Shown piece after piece: positions 8,847-18,399 of a stretch of 64,000 nt of DNA. Both the position numbers and the translations under genes were made by a program. The stretch is from Schaalia radingae (GTDB lineage Bacteria > Actinomycetota > Actinomycetes > Actinomycetales > Actinomycetaceae), in the NCBI RefSeq assembly GCF_900106055.1, contig NZ_LT629792.1, forward strand, positions 868,001 to 932,000. The letters run 5' to 3'. The notes below the pieces were generated by a model. It saw nothing but the letters and a program-made list of their open reading frames with translations. It made no database searches and was not told where the DNA came from. The stretch's first letter is position 1; each line of letters opens with the position of its first letter.

Positions 8847-9539
8847 ATGAAGCGCTTCACGGATCCGGTCTTATTCGGCGCCCTTTTTGTCTTGGATACG
8901 CTGGCATGGCTGATACTGATGTCCACCGGCGGCATTGAAACCGCAGACCCCGGCTACGTCGCACCGATGACGGTCGGCAGCATCATTGTCATCGCCTGCC
9001 CAGCTCTGTTGGTTGCCACAGTTCTCGGCTTTGCGCGCGCTATCACCCGCCAGTCACCACGCAGCTTCTATATGTGGGCATTGTGCATGACGGTTGCCGC
9101 CGCCGTGATCGTCGGAATCGCAAGCGCCGCAACATCTGCATGGGGCATTGAAGTGGGATTCGGATGGATGACGTGGTTCTTCGCCATCATGGCTCTCGCA
9201 CTTCTGATCGCTCTGATCATCGCACTCACCGGCGGCATCCCGTCGGAAAAGCACCTGGGCACCAGCGCCAAGGAGTCCAACGCTGACACCTCAGCCAGTC
9301 GCAACGACAAGACGGCAAGCGCCAAAACACGCACAACGGCTCCGCACAAATCCCGCTCGAGCCTGGAAAGCGATCCGCCACAAGACATCGCACCTGTCGG
9401 CGCCTCCGCAACTGAAGGCTCCAAGATGACGTCGAAGCAGGCGCGCCAGGGTACCGACCCGCTTGACCTGCCCGACTCGTCAATTACGCCATCCGCGTCA
9501 AATGGCACATCAACGAATGCACCAAAGGAATCTCGTTAG
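8847..9539 (+). CDS. Four-TM membrane protein with disordered Ser/Thr tail, unknown function
   Basis: I do not recognise a family. The 230-residue protein has four hydrophobic segments at about 8-25, 42-63, 75-97 and 104-128. A roughly 100-residue tail follows that is rich in Ser, Thr, Lys and Asp and has no predicted fold, probably cytoplasmic. The ATG at 8847 is preferred over an in-frame GTG at 8811 because GAAAGGA stands six bases before it. Its stop shares one base with the GTG start of the M16 peptidase gene, so the two are co-expressed. The Ser/Thr-rich tail could be a phosphorylation target, but that is speculation. Confidence 0.75.
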   Translation: MKRFTDPVLFGALFVLDTLAWLILMSTGGIETADPGYVAPMTVGSIIVIACPALLVATVLGFARAITRQSPRSFYMWALCMTVAAAVIVGIASAATSAWGIEVGFGWMTWFFAIMALALLIALIIALTGGIPSEKHLGTSAKESNADTSASRNDKTASAKTRTTAPHKSRSSLESDPPQDIAPVGASATEGSKMTSKQARQGTDPLDLPDSSITPSASNGTSTNAPKESR

Positions 9540-10879
9540 TGACCGCACCAACCATAACTGGTATCGATCTTCCACTCGGCGGCGCGCAGGCAGCGGCCTC
9601 GTCAATGACCGTCAGCGATGATGAAACGACGGTGACGCGCACGATCCTGCCACGCGGCGTCAGAATCATCACTCAGCACGTCCCCGCCACGCGCTCAGCG
9701 GCAATCGGGCTGTGTGTGCCGGTCGGCTCGCGCGACGAAAGCCCTGTTCACGCTGGAGCCACACACTTCCTGGAGCACCTGCTGTTCAAAGGCACACCAA
9801 CGATGAGTGCGCTCGATATTGCGGTCGCATTCGACGCGGTCGGCGGTGAAACAAACGCGGAAACCGACAAGGAACACACGCAGTACTATGCGCGGGTGCG
9901 TGACGCGGATGTGGATATGGCGCTAAGTGTCCTCACCGACATGGTGACCTCCTCATCGCTGGTGCCCGACGCTTTCGACGTGGAAAAAGGCGTGATCCTT
10001 GACGAACTGGCGATGGCGAAGGACTCACCGCTCGATGCAGTCCACGAAGCATTCGCTGCCGCTGTTTTCGGTGACACAACGCTGGGCAAACCGGTCGGCG
10101 GAACTCCTGAAGCAATCCGAGCCGTCAGCCGTGACGACGTGTGGGAGCACTACCAGTCCCATTACGGTCCAGACCGCCTCATCGTCTCCGTTGCCGGAAA
10201 CGTTGAACACGACCACATCGTCGACCTCGTCGCTGCTTCGCTCGACCGGGCAGGGTGGCGTGGGGACGAGGGAGACCTCGGACCTGCTCCCAGGCGTGAC
10301 ACAACACCGGCACAGCTGGCACAACCCACTGTCCAGGAACGTCACCGCGACGTCGAACAGGCTCATGTGATCGTCGGATGCCCTGCGCTGCAGGTCGGTG
10401 ATGACCGCATCCCTGCGATGTCAGTACTGCTGTCTATCCTGGGCGGGTCGATGTCGTCACGCCTGTTCCAGGAGATCCGTGAAAAACGCGGCCTGGCTTA
10501 CACGACATATGCCTTCAACATGCGCTACTCGAATGCCGGCGCATTCGGGATGTATGCCGGTACGTCGCCCGCACACGTGGAGCAGGTTGAACAGCTCATG
10601 AACGAACAACTGCAGGCTCTGGCTTCTGACGGGCCGACCGAGGAAGAGATCGTTCGGGTACGTGGACACGTGCGCGGCGCGATCGCCCTGGGGCTGGAAG
10701 ATAACCTGTCACGGATGGGCCGGCTGAGTAACGCCGAGCTGACCGGCACGTATTTCACGGTCGATCAGGGCTTGGCCCGCATCAACGCAGTCACCCAGGA
10801 AGACGTGCGAGCGCTGGCAGCTGAGCTGGTCAACGCCGAGCAGGGCCGCGCGGTCGTGCTGCCGAACGCGCGCAGCTAA
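9539..10879 (+). CDS. M16 family zinc metallopeptidase (processing-peptidase-like)
   Basis: A 446-residue member of the M16 (pitrilysin/MPP-like) family. The inverted zinc motif H-F-L-E-H is at residues 76-80 inside GATHFLEHLLFKGTP, and the downstream family Glu lies in VILDELAMAKDSP at about 150-162. The C-terminal half has the usual inactive-domain pattern (GGSMSSRLFQEIREKRGLAY). Actinobacteria typically carry this gene between pnp and dapB, as here. The GTG start overlaps the preceding stop (TAGTG) and has AAAGGA nine bases before it. The natural substrate is not known from sequence. Confidence 0.92.
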   Translation: MTAPTITGIDLPLGGAQAAASSMTVSDDETTVTRTILPRGVRIITQHVPATRSAAIGLCVPVGSRDESPVHAGATHFLEHLLFKGTPTMSALDIAVAFDAVGGETNAETDKEHTQYYARVRDADVDMALSVLTDMVTSSSLVPDAFDVEKGVILDELAMAKDSPLDAVHEAFAAAVFGDTTLGKPVGGTPEAIRAVSRDDVWEHYQSHYGPDRLIVSVAGNVEHDHIVDLVAASLDRAGWRGDEGDLGPAPRRDTTPAQLAQPTVQERHRDVEQAHVIVGCPALQVGDDRIPAMSVLLSILGGSMSSRLFQEIREKRGLAYTTYAFNMRYSNAGAFGMYAGTSPAHVEQVEQLMNEQLQALASDGPTEEEIVRVRGHVRGAIALGLEDNLSRMGRLSNAELTGTYFTVDQGLARINAVTQEDVRALAAELVNAEQGRAVVLPNARS

Positions 10880-10913
10880 GACAGCCGCAGGCCACCGCGG
10901 CGAAGGAGGAGAG

Positions 10914-11660
10914 ATGAACACACTGCGAGTTGCAGTCGTTGGTGCTCGAGGACGCATGGGTGCGACCGTCGTTGAGGCCGTCAGCGCAGCACCAGACATG
11001 GAGGTTGTCGCGCGCATCGATGTCGATGACCAGATCGCCACTGACACACTCAACCAGGCGACGGTCGCTGTTGATTTCACCGCTCCGGCCGTGACAGAAG
11101 ATAATGTGCATGCGTTGCTGGACTGCGGCGTAAACGTCGTGGTGGGGACAACGGGCTGGACCGATGAGTCTCGCGGGCGCGTCGCGGAGCACGCCGAACG
11201 CGCAGGTAGATCCGTCATCATCGCGCCGAACTTTGCGATGTCAGCAATTCTGGCGATGAAATTTGCCGAAATGGCCGCGCCGTACTTCGAATCGGCTGAA
11301 GTGATCGAGATGCACCATCCGAACAAGCTGGACGCACCCTCGGGCACGGCTCGCGCCACAGCTGAACGCATTGCCCGTGCCCGCCGCGAAGCAGGATGCG
11401 ATCCGATGCCCGATGCGACCCGCACCGACCCTGAAGGAACTCGCGGCGGCGTCATTGACGGTGTCCCCGTGCACGCCGTGCGGCTGCGTGGACTGGTCGC
11501 ACATGAAGAAATCCTGCTGGGAAACGAGGGCGAGCAGCTCGTCATCCGCACCGATTCCTTTGACCGCGCATCGTTCATGCCCGGCGTCCTGTTCGCTATC
11601 CGTCACGTGCACGAACAGCCTGGTTTGACCGTCGGTGTCGATCAGCTCATGACACTATGA
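10914..11660 (+). CDS. dapB: 4-Hydroxy-tetrahydrodipicolinate reductase
   Basis: DapB reduces the product of DapA with NAD(P)H in the diaminopimelate/lysine pathway. The 248-residue protein begins with a Rossmann motif (VAVVGARGRMG, 7-16) and has the active-site block EMHHPNKLDAPSGTA, with the His pair at about 134-135 and the Lys at 138. VGTTGW at mid-protein and the C-terminal F-x-x-G-x-L-F-A-I-R-H are further family marks. GGAGGAGAG precedes the ATG. The gene is coupled to the next gene by an ATGA overlap, and dapA lies one gene further on. Confidence 0.97.
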   Translation: MNTLRVAVVGARGRMGATVVEAVSAAPDMEVVARIDVDDQIATDTLNQATVAVDFTAPAVTEDNVHALLDCGVNVVVGTTGWTDESRGRVAEHAERAGRSVIIAPNFAMSAILAMKFAEMAAPYFESAEVIEMHHPNKLDAPSGTARATAERIARARREAGCDPMPDATRTDPEGTRGGVIDGVPVHAVRLRGLVAHEEILLGNEGEQLVIRTDSFDRASFMPGVLFAIRHVHEQPGLTVGVDQLMTL

Positions 11661-12313
11661 GCAACGCTGATAGCCGCGTCTCAGTACGCCCCGCAACCGC
11701 CCCGGATGCAGCCGACATTGCTGCCATTCAGGTCGCATCCCTACGCAGCGTTGCCCGCGCCGTGGGGGGAGCATCCGTTGGCATTCCGTCTCTGGAGGTG
11801 CAGCGCGCCTGGAATGACACGCTCTCACGCACACCACCGCCGGGATGCTCCACAATGGTGGCGCTGCACGGCAGCCGCGTTGTCGGGTTCGTGGTCGCGC
11901 AGCCGGCACCGTCCCATCACATTGACCATGCGAAGGCACCTGATATTCCAGACGGCCTTGAGCTGGCCGCCCTCGACGTGGACGAGAGATTCAGGCGCTC
12001 TGGACACGCCTCCCGCATGCTGGCCGCGATTGTGGATACCGCACGGGAAGCGGGGCTGTCTGCCCGCAGTCTCCAGGTGTGGATCAGCCCCAACGATGAA
12101 GCGCGCGTCAGATTCTTCCAGTCAGCAGGTTTTGCGCCGGCAGGGCTGCTCAGACGGCTCGATGTGGCAGGAACGCCGATGACGCAGCACCTGTGGTGGG
12201 CAGGACTCGACTCCGCGGGATCAGGTGGCGGTGGCAGGCCGAATGCGCAAGCAGACAGTGCCGGTGCTCGCGGCCCTGAAGGGTGCGGCCACCCTGCAGA
12301 ATCCACCAACTGA
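11657..12313 (+). CDS. GNAT family N-acetyltransferase
   Basis: A 218-residue GNAT protein. The acetyl-CoA pyrophosphate-binding segment is RFRRSGHASRML (about 112-123), matching R/Q-x-x-G-x-A, and the following VWISPNDEARVRFFQSAGF is the typical beta5-alpha4 region of GNATs. About 30 residues at the C-terminus are Gly/Ser-rich and probably disordered. It is translationally coupled to dapB (ATGA) and precedes dapA, but this does not identify a substrate. Confidence 0.85.
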   Translation: MSNADSRVSVRPATAPDAADIAAIQVASLRSVARAVGGASVGIPSLEVQRAWNDTLSRTPPPGCSTMVALHGSRVVGFVVAQPAPSHHIDHAKAPDIPDGLELAALDVDERFRRSGHASRMLAAIVDTAREAGLSARSLQVWISPNDEARVRFFQSAGFAPAGLLRRLDVAGTPMTQHLWWAGLDSAGSGGGGRPNAQADSAGARGPEGCGHPAESTN

Positions 12314-12343
12314 AACAACGCGGCCCCTCGTGACGCCATCTCC

Positions 12344-12349
12344 TAGACT
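12344..12349 (+). promoter_or_regulatory. Probable -10 element of dapA (leaderless)
   Basis: TAGACT ends seven bases before the A of the dapA ATG and no Shine-Dalgarno sequence is present, so the transcript probably starts at the start codon. dapA may therefore have its own promoter in addition to read-through from dapB. Confidence 0.55.
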
Positions 12350-12356
12350 GTGAAAC

Positions 12357-13253
12357 ATGAAACATCTTCCGTCACGTACATTCGGATCCCTCGCCCCCGC
12401 ATTGGTGACCCCTTTTCACCAGGATGGCTCACTTGATGCCGAGGCAGCAGCCAGGCTCGCCACCAAACTGGTCGACGACGGATGCGACACGATCCTTCTG
12501 TCGGGTACGACGGGTGAATCACCGACCACTCACCAACCTGAAAAGGACGAACTGACCAGAGCTGTCAAGGAAGCTGTGGGGCAGCGCGCTCACATCATGT
12601 GCGGCGCATGCTCGAACGACACTGCTCACGCCGTGCGCATCGCGGAAGGAGCGCAGGCATGCGGAGCTGACTGTCTGCTGGTCGTCGCCCCGTACTACAA
12701 CCGTCCTTCCCAGGCTGGACTGATTGCGCACGTGCGCGCCATAATGGACGCGACCGACCTGCCGATCATGCTCTACGACATTCCGGGGCGCACCGGCCTG
12801 GCGTTCAGCGACGAGACGTTCGATGAGCTGGCCCAATACGACCGCATCAAAGGCGTGAAGGATGCGACCGGTCAGGTGGAACGAGGATCGGCACGTATGC
12901 ATCGCACAGGGTTGGAATACTACTCAGGCGATGACGGTGAGAACTTCAACTGGCTGGTGGCCGGCGCATCAGGACTGATCTCAGTGGTTGCCCACGTTGC
13001 CGCCGCCCAGTACCGCCGGATGATTGATTTGCTGGATGACAACCAGGTGTGGGAAGCGCGCGAAATCCACTTCGAACTACGCCCACTGGTCGACGCCATC
13101 ATGGGAGGCGGACAAGGGACAGTGATGGCGAAGGTCGCACTGGCACTGCAGGGAATCATCGACACACCGGCCGTCCGCCTGCCGCTCGTACCGACATCTG
13201 ATGAGGAGCTCACGCGCCTGCGTCAGGTCATGGAACGCATGAACCTGCTGTGA
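12357..13253 (+). CDS. dapA: 4-Hydroxy-tetrahydrodipicolinate synthase
   Basis: DapA condenses pyruvate with aspartate semialdehyde, the committed step to diaminopimelate and lysine. The 298-residue TIM-barrel protein has SGTTGESPT near 43-51, Tyr140 in LYDIPGRTG, and the Schiff-base Lys168 in RIKGVKDATG. The start is ATG 12357 without a ribosome binding site. Its partner dapB is two genes upstream, so both steps come from one locus, with a GNAT gene between them. Confidence 0.97.
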   Translation: MKHLPSRTFGSLAPALVTPFHQDGSLDAEAAARLATKLVDDGCDTILLSGTTGESPTTHQPEKDELTRAVKEAVGQRAHIMCGACSNDTAHAVRIAEGAQACGADCLLVVAPYYNRPSQAGLIAHVRAIMDATDLPIMLYDIPGRTGLAFSDETFDELAQYDRIKGVKDATGQVERGSARMHRTGLEYYSGDDGENFNWLVAGASGLISVVAHVAAAQYRRMIDLLDDNQVWEAREIHFELRPLVDAIMGGGQGTVMAKVALALQGIIDTPAVRLPLVPTSDEELTRLRQVMERMNLL

Positions 13254-13312
13254 AATAGCGTGGGAAAACATCTGGACGCGCGCCGCCGCTTTCAGCGCGG
13301 TCCAATGCGTGA

Positions 13313-13318
13313 GACACT
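13313..13318 (+). promoter_or_regulatory. Possible -10 element of the rnj-lysX operon
   Basis: GACACT ends six bases before the ATG of rnj, with no Shine-Dalgarno sequence between. The spacing resembles the other leaderless candidates in this window, although the hexamer is a weaker match. Confidence 0.35.
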
Positions 13319-13324
13319 TGCCCC

Positions 13325-15016
13325 ATGAAGTCCCTGTACGAAAACTTAACCGAACCGGCACCCCTACCCGAGGGCGCCGTGCGGATCGTGCCCCTCGGTG
13401 GCCTCGGTGAGGTCGGCCGCAACATGACCGTCCTCGAATATGACGGAAAGCTGCTCATCGTCGACTGCGGCGTTCTCTTCCCCGAAGAAAGTCAGCCAGG
13501 TGTTGACCTGATTCTGCCTGACTTCTCGTGGATTGAGGAGCGCCTCGACGATGTGGAGGCGATGGTACTGACCCACGGCCACGAAGATCACATCGGCGCC
13601 GTCCCCTACCTGCTCAAACTGCGCTCTGACATCCCGATCTATGGGTCGGACCTGACATTGTCGTTCGTTGAGCCCAAGTTGCGCGAGCACCGCCTGGAGA
13701 ACCCACCCCTGAACGTCGTAGATGAACATGACACTGCCGAGGTCGGCCCGTTCAGCCTGGAATTTATTGCGGTGACGCACTCCATTCCGGATGCGCTCGC
13801 AGTGTTCGTGCGCACTCCCGCCGGCAAAGTTCTGATGACCGGTGACTTCAAGATGGACCAGTTGCCCCTCGACCACCGCCTGACCGACCTGCGTTCATTC
13901 GCCCGGTTCGGCGAAGAAGGCGTCGACCTGTTCATGGTGGACTCCACAAACGCCGAGGTGCCAGGATTCATCACTCCTGAACGCGAAATCGGCCCCGTCC
14001 TCAACCAGGTTTTCTCAGATGCGACCGGCCAGATCATCGTGGCCTCCTTCGCCTCGCACGTGCACCGCGTCCAACAGGTCATCAATGCGGCGGCGCGCAG
14101 TGGACGCAGGGTCGCCCTCGTGGGACGGTCAATGGAACGCAATATGCGCATCGCGGAAGAAAAAGGCTACCTGTCAATTCCCGAGGGTGTCCTGATCGAA
14201 CGCTCGATGATAGGGGAGCTGCCTCCAGAGCAGCGCGTCTACATGGCGACCGGCTCGCAGGGCGAACCGATGGCCGCGCTGTCACGCATGAGCGTAGGAT
14301 CGCACCGATTCGTCACGATCGAACCGGGCGACACTGTGGTGTTCGCTTCCTCACTGATCCCGGGCAATGAAAACTCGGTCTATCGGGTCATCAACGACCT
14401 GACTCGACTGGGCGCAAAAGTCGTGCACCAGGCCAATGCGAAGGTTCACGTGTCCGGTCACGCCTCTGCCGGTGAACTCATCTACGCTTACAACCTCGTG
14501 CAGCCCGCCAACGTCATGCCGATTCACGGCGAGATCCGCCACCTGGTGGCCAACGGACAGCTGGCCGTCAAGACAGGTGTCTCCCCGGAAAATGTCGTGC
14601 TGGCTGAAGACGGCGTGGTCGTTGACCTGATCGATGGGAAAGCGCGCGTTGTGGGCGCGGTTCCATGTGAATACATCTACGTCGACGGACGCTCGATCGG
14701 TGAAATTTCCGACGACGAACTCGAGACGCGTCGCACGCTGGGAGCCGAAGGGTTCATCAGCGTGTACGCCGTGGTGGAACATGATTCAGGGATGGTGCTC
14801 GCACCGCCGACGATCCGCGCGATCGGCATGGCTGAGGACGATTCTGTTTTCGACGAGATCCTGCCTGATGTGGATGACGCACTGCGCCAGGCAGCAGCGC
14901 CAGGAGGACAGGATCCCTACAAACTGCAGCAGGCCATGCGGCGCGTTCTGGGCAGGTGGGTGGCGCGCAAGCTGCGTCGCCGGCCGATGATTGTGCCTGT
15001 CGTGGTCGAGCAGTGA
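13325..15016 (+). CDS. rnj: Ribonuclease J
   Basis: RNase J is a metallo-beta-lactamase/beta-CASP enzyme with endo- and 5'-to-3' exonuclease activity. The zinc motif H-G-H-E-D-H is at residues 84-89, after the family opening VRIVPLGGLGEVGRNM. The beta-CASP part includes VSGHASAGEL at about 377-386, and the C-terminal domain is complete. The length of 563 residues is normal. In many actinobacteria rnj follows dapA, as here. Its stop overlaps the start of lysX in GTGA, so expression of the two is coupled. Confidence 0.96.
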   Translation: MKSLYENLTEPAPLPEGAVRIVPLGGLGEVGRNMTVLEYDGKLLIVDCGVLFPEESQPGVDLILPDFSWIEERLDDVEAMVLTHGHEDHIGAVPYLLKLRSDIPIYGSDLTLSFVEPKLREHRLENPPLNVVDEHDTAEVGPFSLEFIAVTHSIPDALAVFVRTPAGKVLMTGDFKMDQLPLDHRLTDLRSFARFGEEGVDLFMVDSTNAEVPGFITPEREIGPVLNQVFSDATGQIIVASFASHVHRVQQVINAAARSGRRVALVGRSMERNMRIAEEKGYLSIPEGVLIERSMIGELPPEQRVYMATGSQGEPMAALSRMSVGSHRFVTIEPGDTVVFASSLIPGNENSVYRVINDLTRLGAKVVHQANAKVHVSGHASAGELIYAYNLVQPANVMPIHGEIRHLVANGQLAVKTGVSPENVVLAEDGVVVDLIDGKARVVGAVPCEYIYVDGRSIGEISDDELETRRTLGAEGFISVYAVVEHDSGMVLAPPTIRAIGMAEDDSVFDEILPDVDDALRQAAAPGGQDPYKLQQAMRRVLGRWVARKLRRRPMIVPVVVEQ

Positions 15017-18000
15017 ACGTAACACCGTCCACATCGAAACGCAGTCCGCTTCCACCAGCCAGCGAGCAGGCCACCGCCCGCGCGCTGAGAATACCGACCA
15101 TCGTCTCGGACATTTACGCCATTACGATGATCTGGTCCCTCCTGTCGGTGCTGATCCACCTGATCGCTCCGCGCGTCGTTGAAATCGGCATGTTGATCAC
15201 GAGCGCGTTGAACTTGCCGTCGGGTGCCGGCCTGTTCGAAGCAGTAGTGTGTGGGTCAATCGCGCTGGCCGCATCGCGACGAAAACGCGTCGTACTATGG
15301 GCCATCGCCTTTTTCCAGATCATTGGCGCCCTCACGTCCGTGTTGTTCATCATCCTTTTCGTTGCGGACGGTAGCGTTGTGTGGCTGGATATGCCGTCCT
15401 TACTGATCTCGCCGCTCGTGGCGCTCATCGTGATGGTGGCGCTGTTGCACTATCGGGCCTCGTTTCCCTCGCACATTGTGCGCGGGTCCCTCGTCGGTGC
15501 CTTGGTCATTCTGATCACAGGGATCGGCACTTCGATCGTGTGGGGAATTGTGCTGGTGACGTGGGGACCGTGGTCGCATACCACTGCTGGACCCGGATGG
15601 GTGATTTCACGTTCTCTGGGCTTCGTGTCGCTGACACTGACCGACGGTAGCGAGCCGATAGGGCCGCGCCCCCTTGCACTGGCGTTGTCTTTATGGTCAG
15701 CGCTGATCTATCTGTTGGCACTGGCCTACTTCCTGCGCGGGCAGAAAACTCCGGGACGCACTTGCGGAGATGACCTGAAAACGCGCGAACTGCTGGCCCG
15801 TTGGGGAACAGATTCGCTCGGGTACTTCGCAACCCGTGGTGACCGGTCCCTGGTGCTGTCAACAGATCAACGTGCCGGCGTATCCTATTCGGTTCTGTTT
15901 GGTGTCTGCATGGCTGCCGGCGACCCGCTGGGTGATCCCCAATCATGGCAGAACGCGATCGCGCAGTGGCGCCTGCGCTGCGCCCGCTTCGGATGGATTC
16001 CGGCCGTTCTTTCTGCCTCCGAATCAGGAGCGCGTGCCTACCGACAGCAGGGGTTTGCCGTGCGAGCCATGGGGGATGAAGCAATCGTCCACGTCCGCGA
16101 CTTCGAATTGCGTGATCCCTACATGAAAGACCTTGCCCATGCGGTTCGCCGAGTGGCACGCGCCGGTATCGATATTTCGATCCGCCAGCTCGGAGAGATC
16201 GACGCCGAGGAACGCTGCTGCCTGGAACGGGTCGCCAACGAGTATCGCAGAGGCGACGAACGCGGCTTTTCCATGGCGCTGGACCGCATGTTCGACCCGG
16301 TGGATTCACGCACACGAGTAGTCGTTGCCCGCGCAGGTGACGGCACTATCGAAGCAATCCTGACATTCGTGCCGTGGGGCAATACGGGGCTGTCACTGAA
16401 CCTGATGCGTCGATCAGCTACAGCGACAAACGGCATCATTGAAGCCATGATTGTCGCCCTGATAACGGACTGCGCTGACGGGCCGATCAACGCGATCTCA
16501 TTGAACTTTGCGATGTTCCGTCGCATTTTTCGCGAGGGCGAGGCGGTTGATGCCACGTGGCGTGCCCGGCTGCTCCGGCGCATCATGCGCGCCGCATCCA
16601 AATGGTGGCAGCTCGAGTCCCTGTATGAATCCAATTCCCGCTACCGCCCCGAGTGGTTTCCTCGTTATATGTGCTATCGCACGTTCGCAGAAATCACACA
16701 TGTTCTGGCTGCAGCCGGTGGACTAGAGGGTTTCCTGCCCGTATGGGCTGACATTGACCATGGACAGTCATGGGGCATTGATGACGAACACCGCCGGGCA
16801 GTGCACGCCATCGAGCAGGAAGCCCATCAGGCTGTTGTGCCGCAGCGTGCACTCACGGAGCAAGAACGCGTCCGCCGCTCCAAGGCTGAGCGTCTGCGCC
16901 AAAGCGGCATGGAACCATGGCCCCCGTCACTGTCGCTGGGGCTTCTCCCTGATCAGGTGCGCGCTCAAGCGCGGCAGTGTGCCGATGATACCTGGTCCCC
17001 TGACGAGGTCACTACCGGTGGGCGCATCCGTGCCATCCGAGATCATGGCGGCATCATCTTCGCCGACCTTGACCGAGGCGGGCAGACGATTCAGATCATG
17101 CTGGAACAATCCACGACGGAACCGGCAGTGTTCGAACTGTGGGGCCTGTGTGACATCGGAGACTCGGTGGCAGTAACAGGGCACCCAGGACGTACACGCT
17201 TTGGCGAGCCGACGGTGCGGGTGGCAACGTGGACGATGGCGGCAAAATCGCTGCGTCCTCTGCCTGCCCACGGCACGTCGCTGGATGCTCAGACCCGCTC
17301 CCGCCAGCGTGTGACACATCTGTTGACAGACTCCACTGCGGTGGATCTTCTGCGCAAACGCTCGCGCGTGATGGCCACTACGCGCGCTGTGCTGGCGCAC
17401 AACGGATTTACCGAAGTGGAAACGCCAATCCTGCATCCGATTAAGGGCGGGGCGAACGCTCGGCCATTTATTACACACCTGAATGCCTATGGTTCCAACG
17501 TATTCTTGCGGATAGCTCCCGAACTGTACTTGAAGCGACTGGCTGTGGCGGGTATGGACGCCATTTTCGAAATGGGACGCTCCTTCAGGAACGAGGGGGC
17601 GGACATGACCCATAATCCCGAGTTCACCTCCCTGGAGGCCTACCGAGCGGGCGGCGACTACACAACGATGCGTCATCTGGCCCAGGAACTCATCCAACGC
17701 TGCGCCCTGGAAGTCAACGGACAATGCGTATGTCTGCGGCCGGCAGGGTCATTCGGTACCGAGGGATTGCAGACGGTGTGCCGCTACGACGGTGTGGACA
17801 TGGTCGAATACGACCTGTCAGGTGAGTGGCCTGTGATTGGTGTCCATGAGGCGATCAGTGCTGCCACGAACACCACAGTGACACCGGATTCGGACGATGA
17901 TGAGCTGATCGGCCTCTGTCACGCGCACGGCATTGACGTACCACCCGTTGTCGACCACGGAGCACTGATCGCGGTACTCTACGATGACCTAGTTGAAGCG

Positions 18001-18399
18001 CAAACGGTTCAGCCGACGTTCTACCGCGACTTCCCAGCATCCTCTTCGCCACTGACCCGCAAACATCGCGACGACCCCCGTCTTGCCGAACGGTGGGACC
18101 TGGTGGCTTTTGGCATGGAGTTAGGCACGGCCTACACAGAGCTGACAGACCCTATTGACCAGCGCGAACGTTTCGTTGAACAGTCGCTGGCGGCAGCAGC
18201 GGGAGACCCTGAGGCAATGAGCATCGACACGGCATTTCTCGATGACCTCGACCTGGGATTGGTGCCGACCGGAGGTGTGGGAATCGGAATGGATCGGTTG
18301 GTCATGTTGTTGACCGGCAGCACGATTCGTCAGATTCTGGCGTTCCCATATGTGCGTCCTATGACTCACGCAGGAACAGAAGGTACGGTAATGGCATGA
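15013..18399 (+). CDS. lysX: LysX: phosphatidylglycerol lysyltransferase fused to lysyl-tRNA synthetase
   Basis: This fusion charges tRNALys and transfers lysine to phosphatidylglycerol, giving cationic lipid that protects against antimicrobial peptides (known from mycobacterial LysX). The protein is about 1128 residues. It has several TM segments in the first 250 residues, an MprF-type lysyltransferase domain to about 580, an OB-fold anticodon-like domain, and a class II synthetase core. The core carries motif 2 in FEMGRSFRNEGADMTHNPEF (about 851-870) and motif 3 in GGVGIGMDRLVMLL (about 1088-1101). The GTG at 15013 is chosen because it overlaps the rnj stop; an earlier in-frame GTG lies inside rnj. 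The mycobacterial protein is of similar length. Confidence 0.92.
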   Translation: MNVTPSTSKRSPLPPASEQATARALRIPTIVSDIYAITMIWSLLSVLIHLIAPRVVEIGMLITSALNLPSGAGLFEAVVCGSIALAASRRKRVVLWAIAFFQIIGALTSVLFIILFVADGSVVWLDMPSLLISPLVALIVMVALLHYRASFPSHIVRGSLVGALVILITGIGTSIVWGIVLVTWGPWSHTTAGPGWVISRSLGFVSLTLTDGSEPIGPRPLALALSLWSALIYLLALAYFLRGQKTPGRTCGDDLKTRELLARWGTDSLGYFATRGDRSLVLSTDQRAGVSYSVLFGVCMAAGDPLGDPQSWQNAIAQWRLRCARFGWIPAVLSASESGARAYRQQGFAVRAMGDEAIVHVRDFELRDPYMKDLAHAVRRVARAGIDISIRQLGEIDAEERCCLERVANEYRRGDERGFSMALDRMFDPVDSRTRVVVARAGDGTIEAILTFVPWGNTGLSLNLMRRSATATNGIIEAMIVALITDCADGPINAISLNFAMFRRIFREGEAVDATWRARLLRRIMRAASKWWQLESLYESNSRYRPEWFPRYMCYRTFAEITHVLAAAGGLEGFLPVWADIDHGQSWGIDDEHRRAVHAIEQEAHQAVVPQRALTEQERVRRSKAERLRQSGMEPWPPSLSLGLLPDQVRAQARQCADDTWSPDEVTTGGRIRAIRDHGGIIFADLDRGGQTIQIMLEQSTTEPAVFELWGLCDIGDSVAVTGHPGRTRFGEPTVRVATWTMAAKSLRPLPAHGTSLDAQTRSRQRVTHLLTDSTAVDLLRKRSRVMATTRAVLAHNGFTEVETPILHPIKGGANARPFITHLNAYGSNVFLRIAPELYLKRLAVAGMDAIFEMGRSFRNEGADMTHNPEFTSLEAYRAGGDYTTMRHLAQELIQRCALEVNGQCVCLRPAGSFGTEGLQTVCRYDGVDMVEYDLSGEWPVIGVHEAISAATNTTVTPDSDDDELIGLCHAHGIDVPPVVDHGALIAVLYDDLVEAQTVQPTFYRDFPASSSPLTRKHRDDPRLAERWDLVAFGMELGTAYTELTDPIDQRERFVEQSLAAAAGDPEAMSIDTAFLDDLDLGLVPTGGVGIGMDRLVMLLTGSTIRQILAFPYVRPMTHAGTEGTVMA

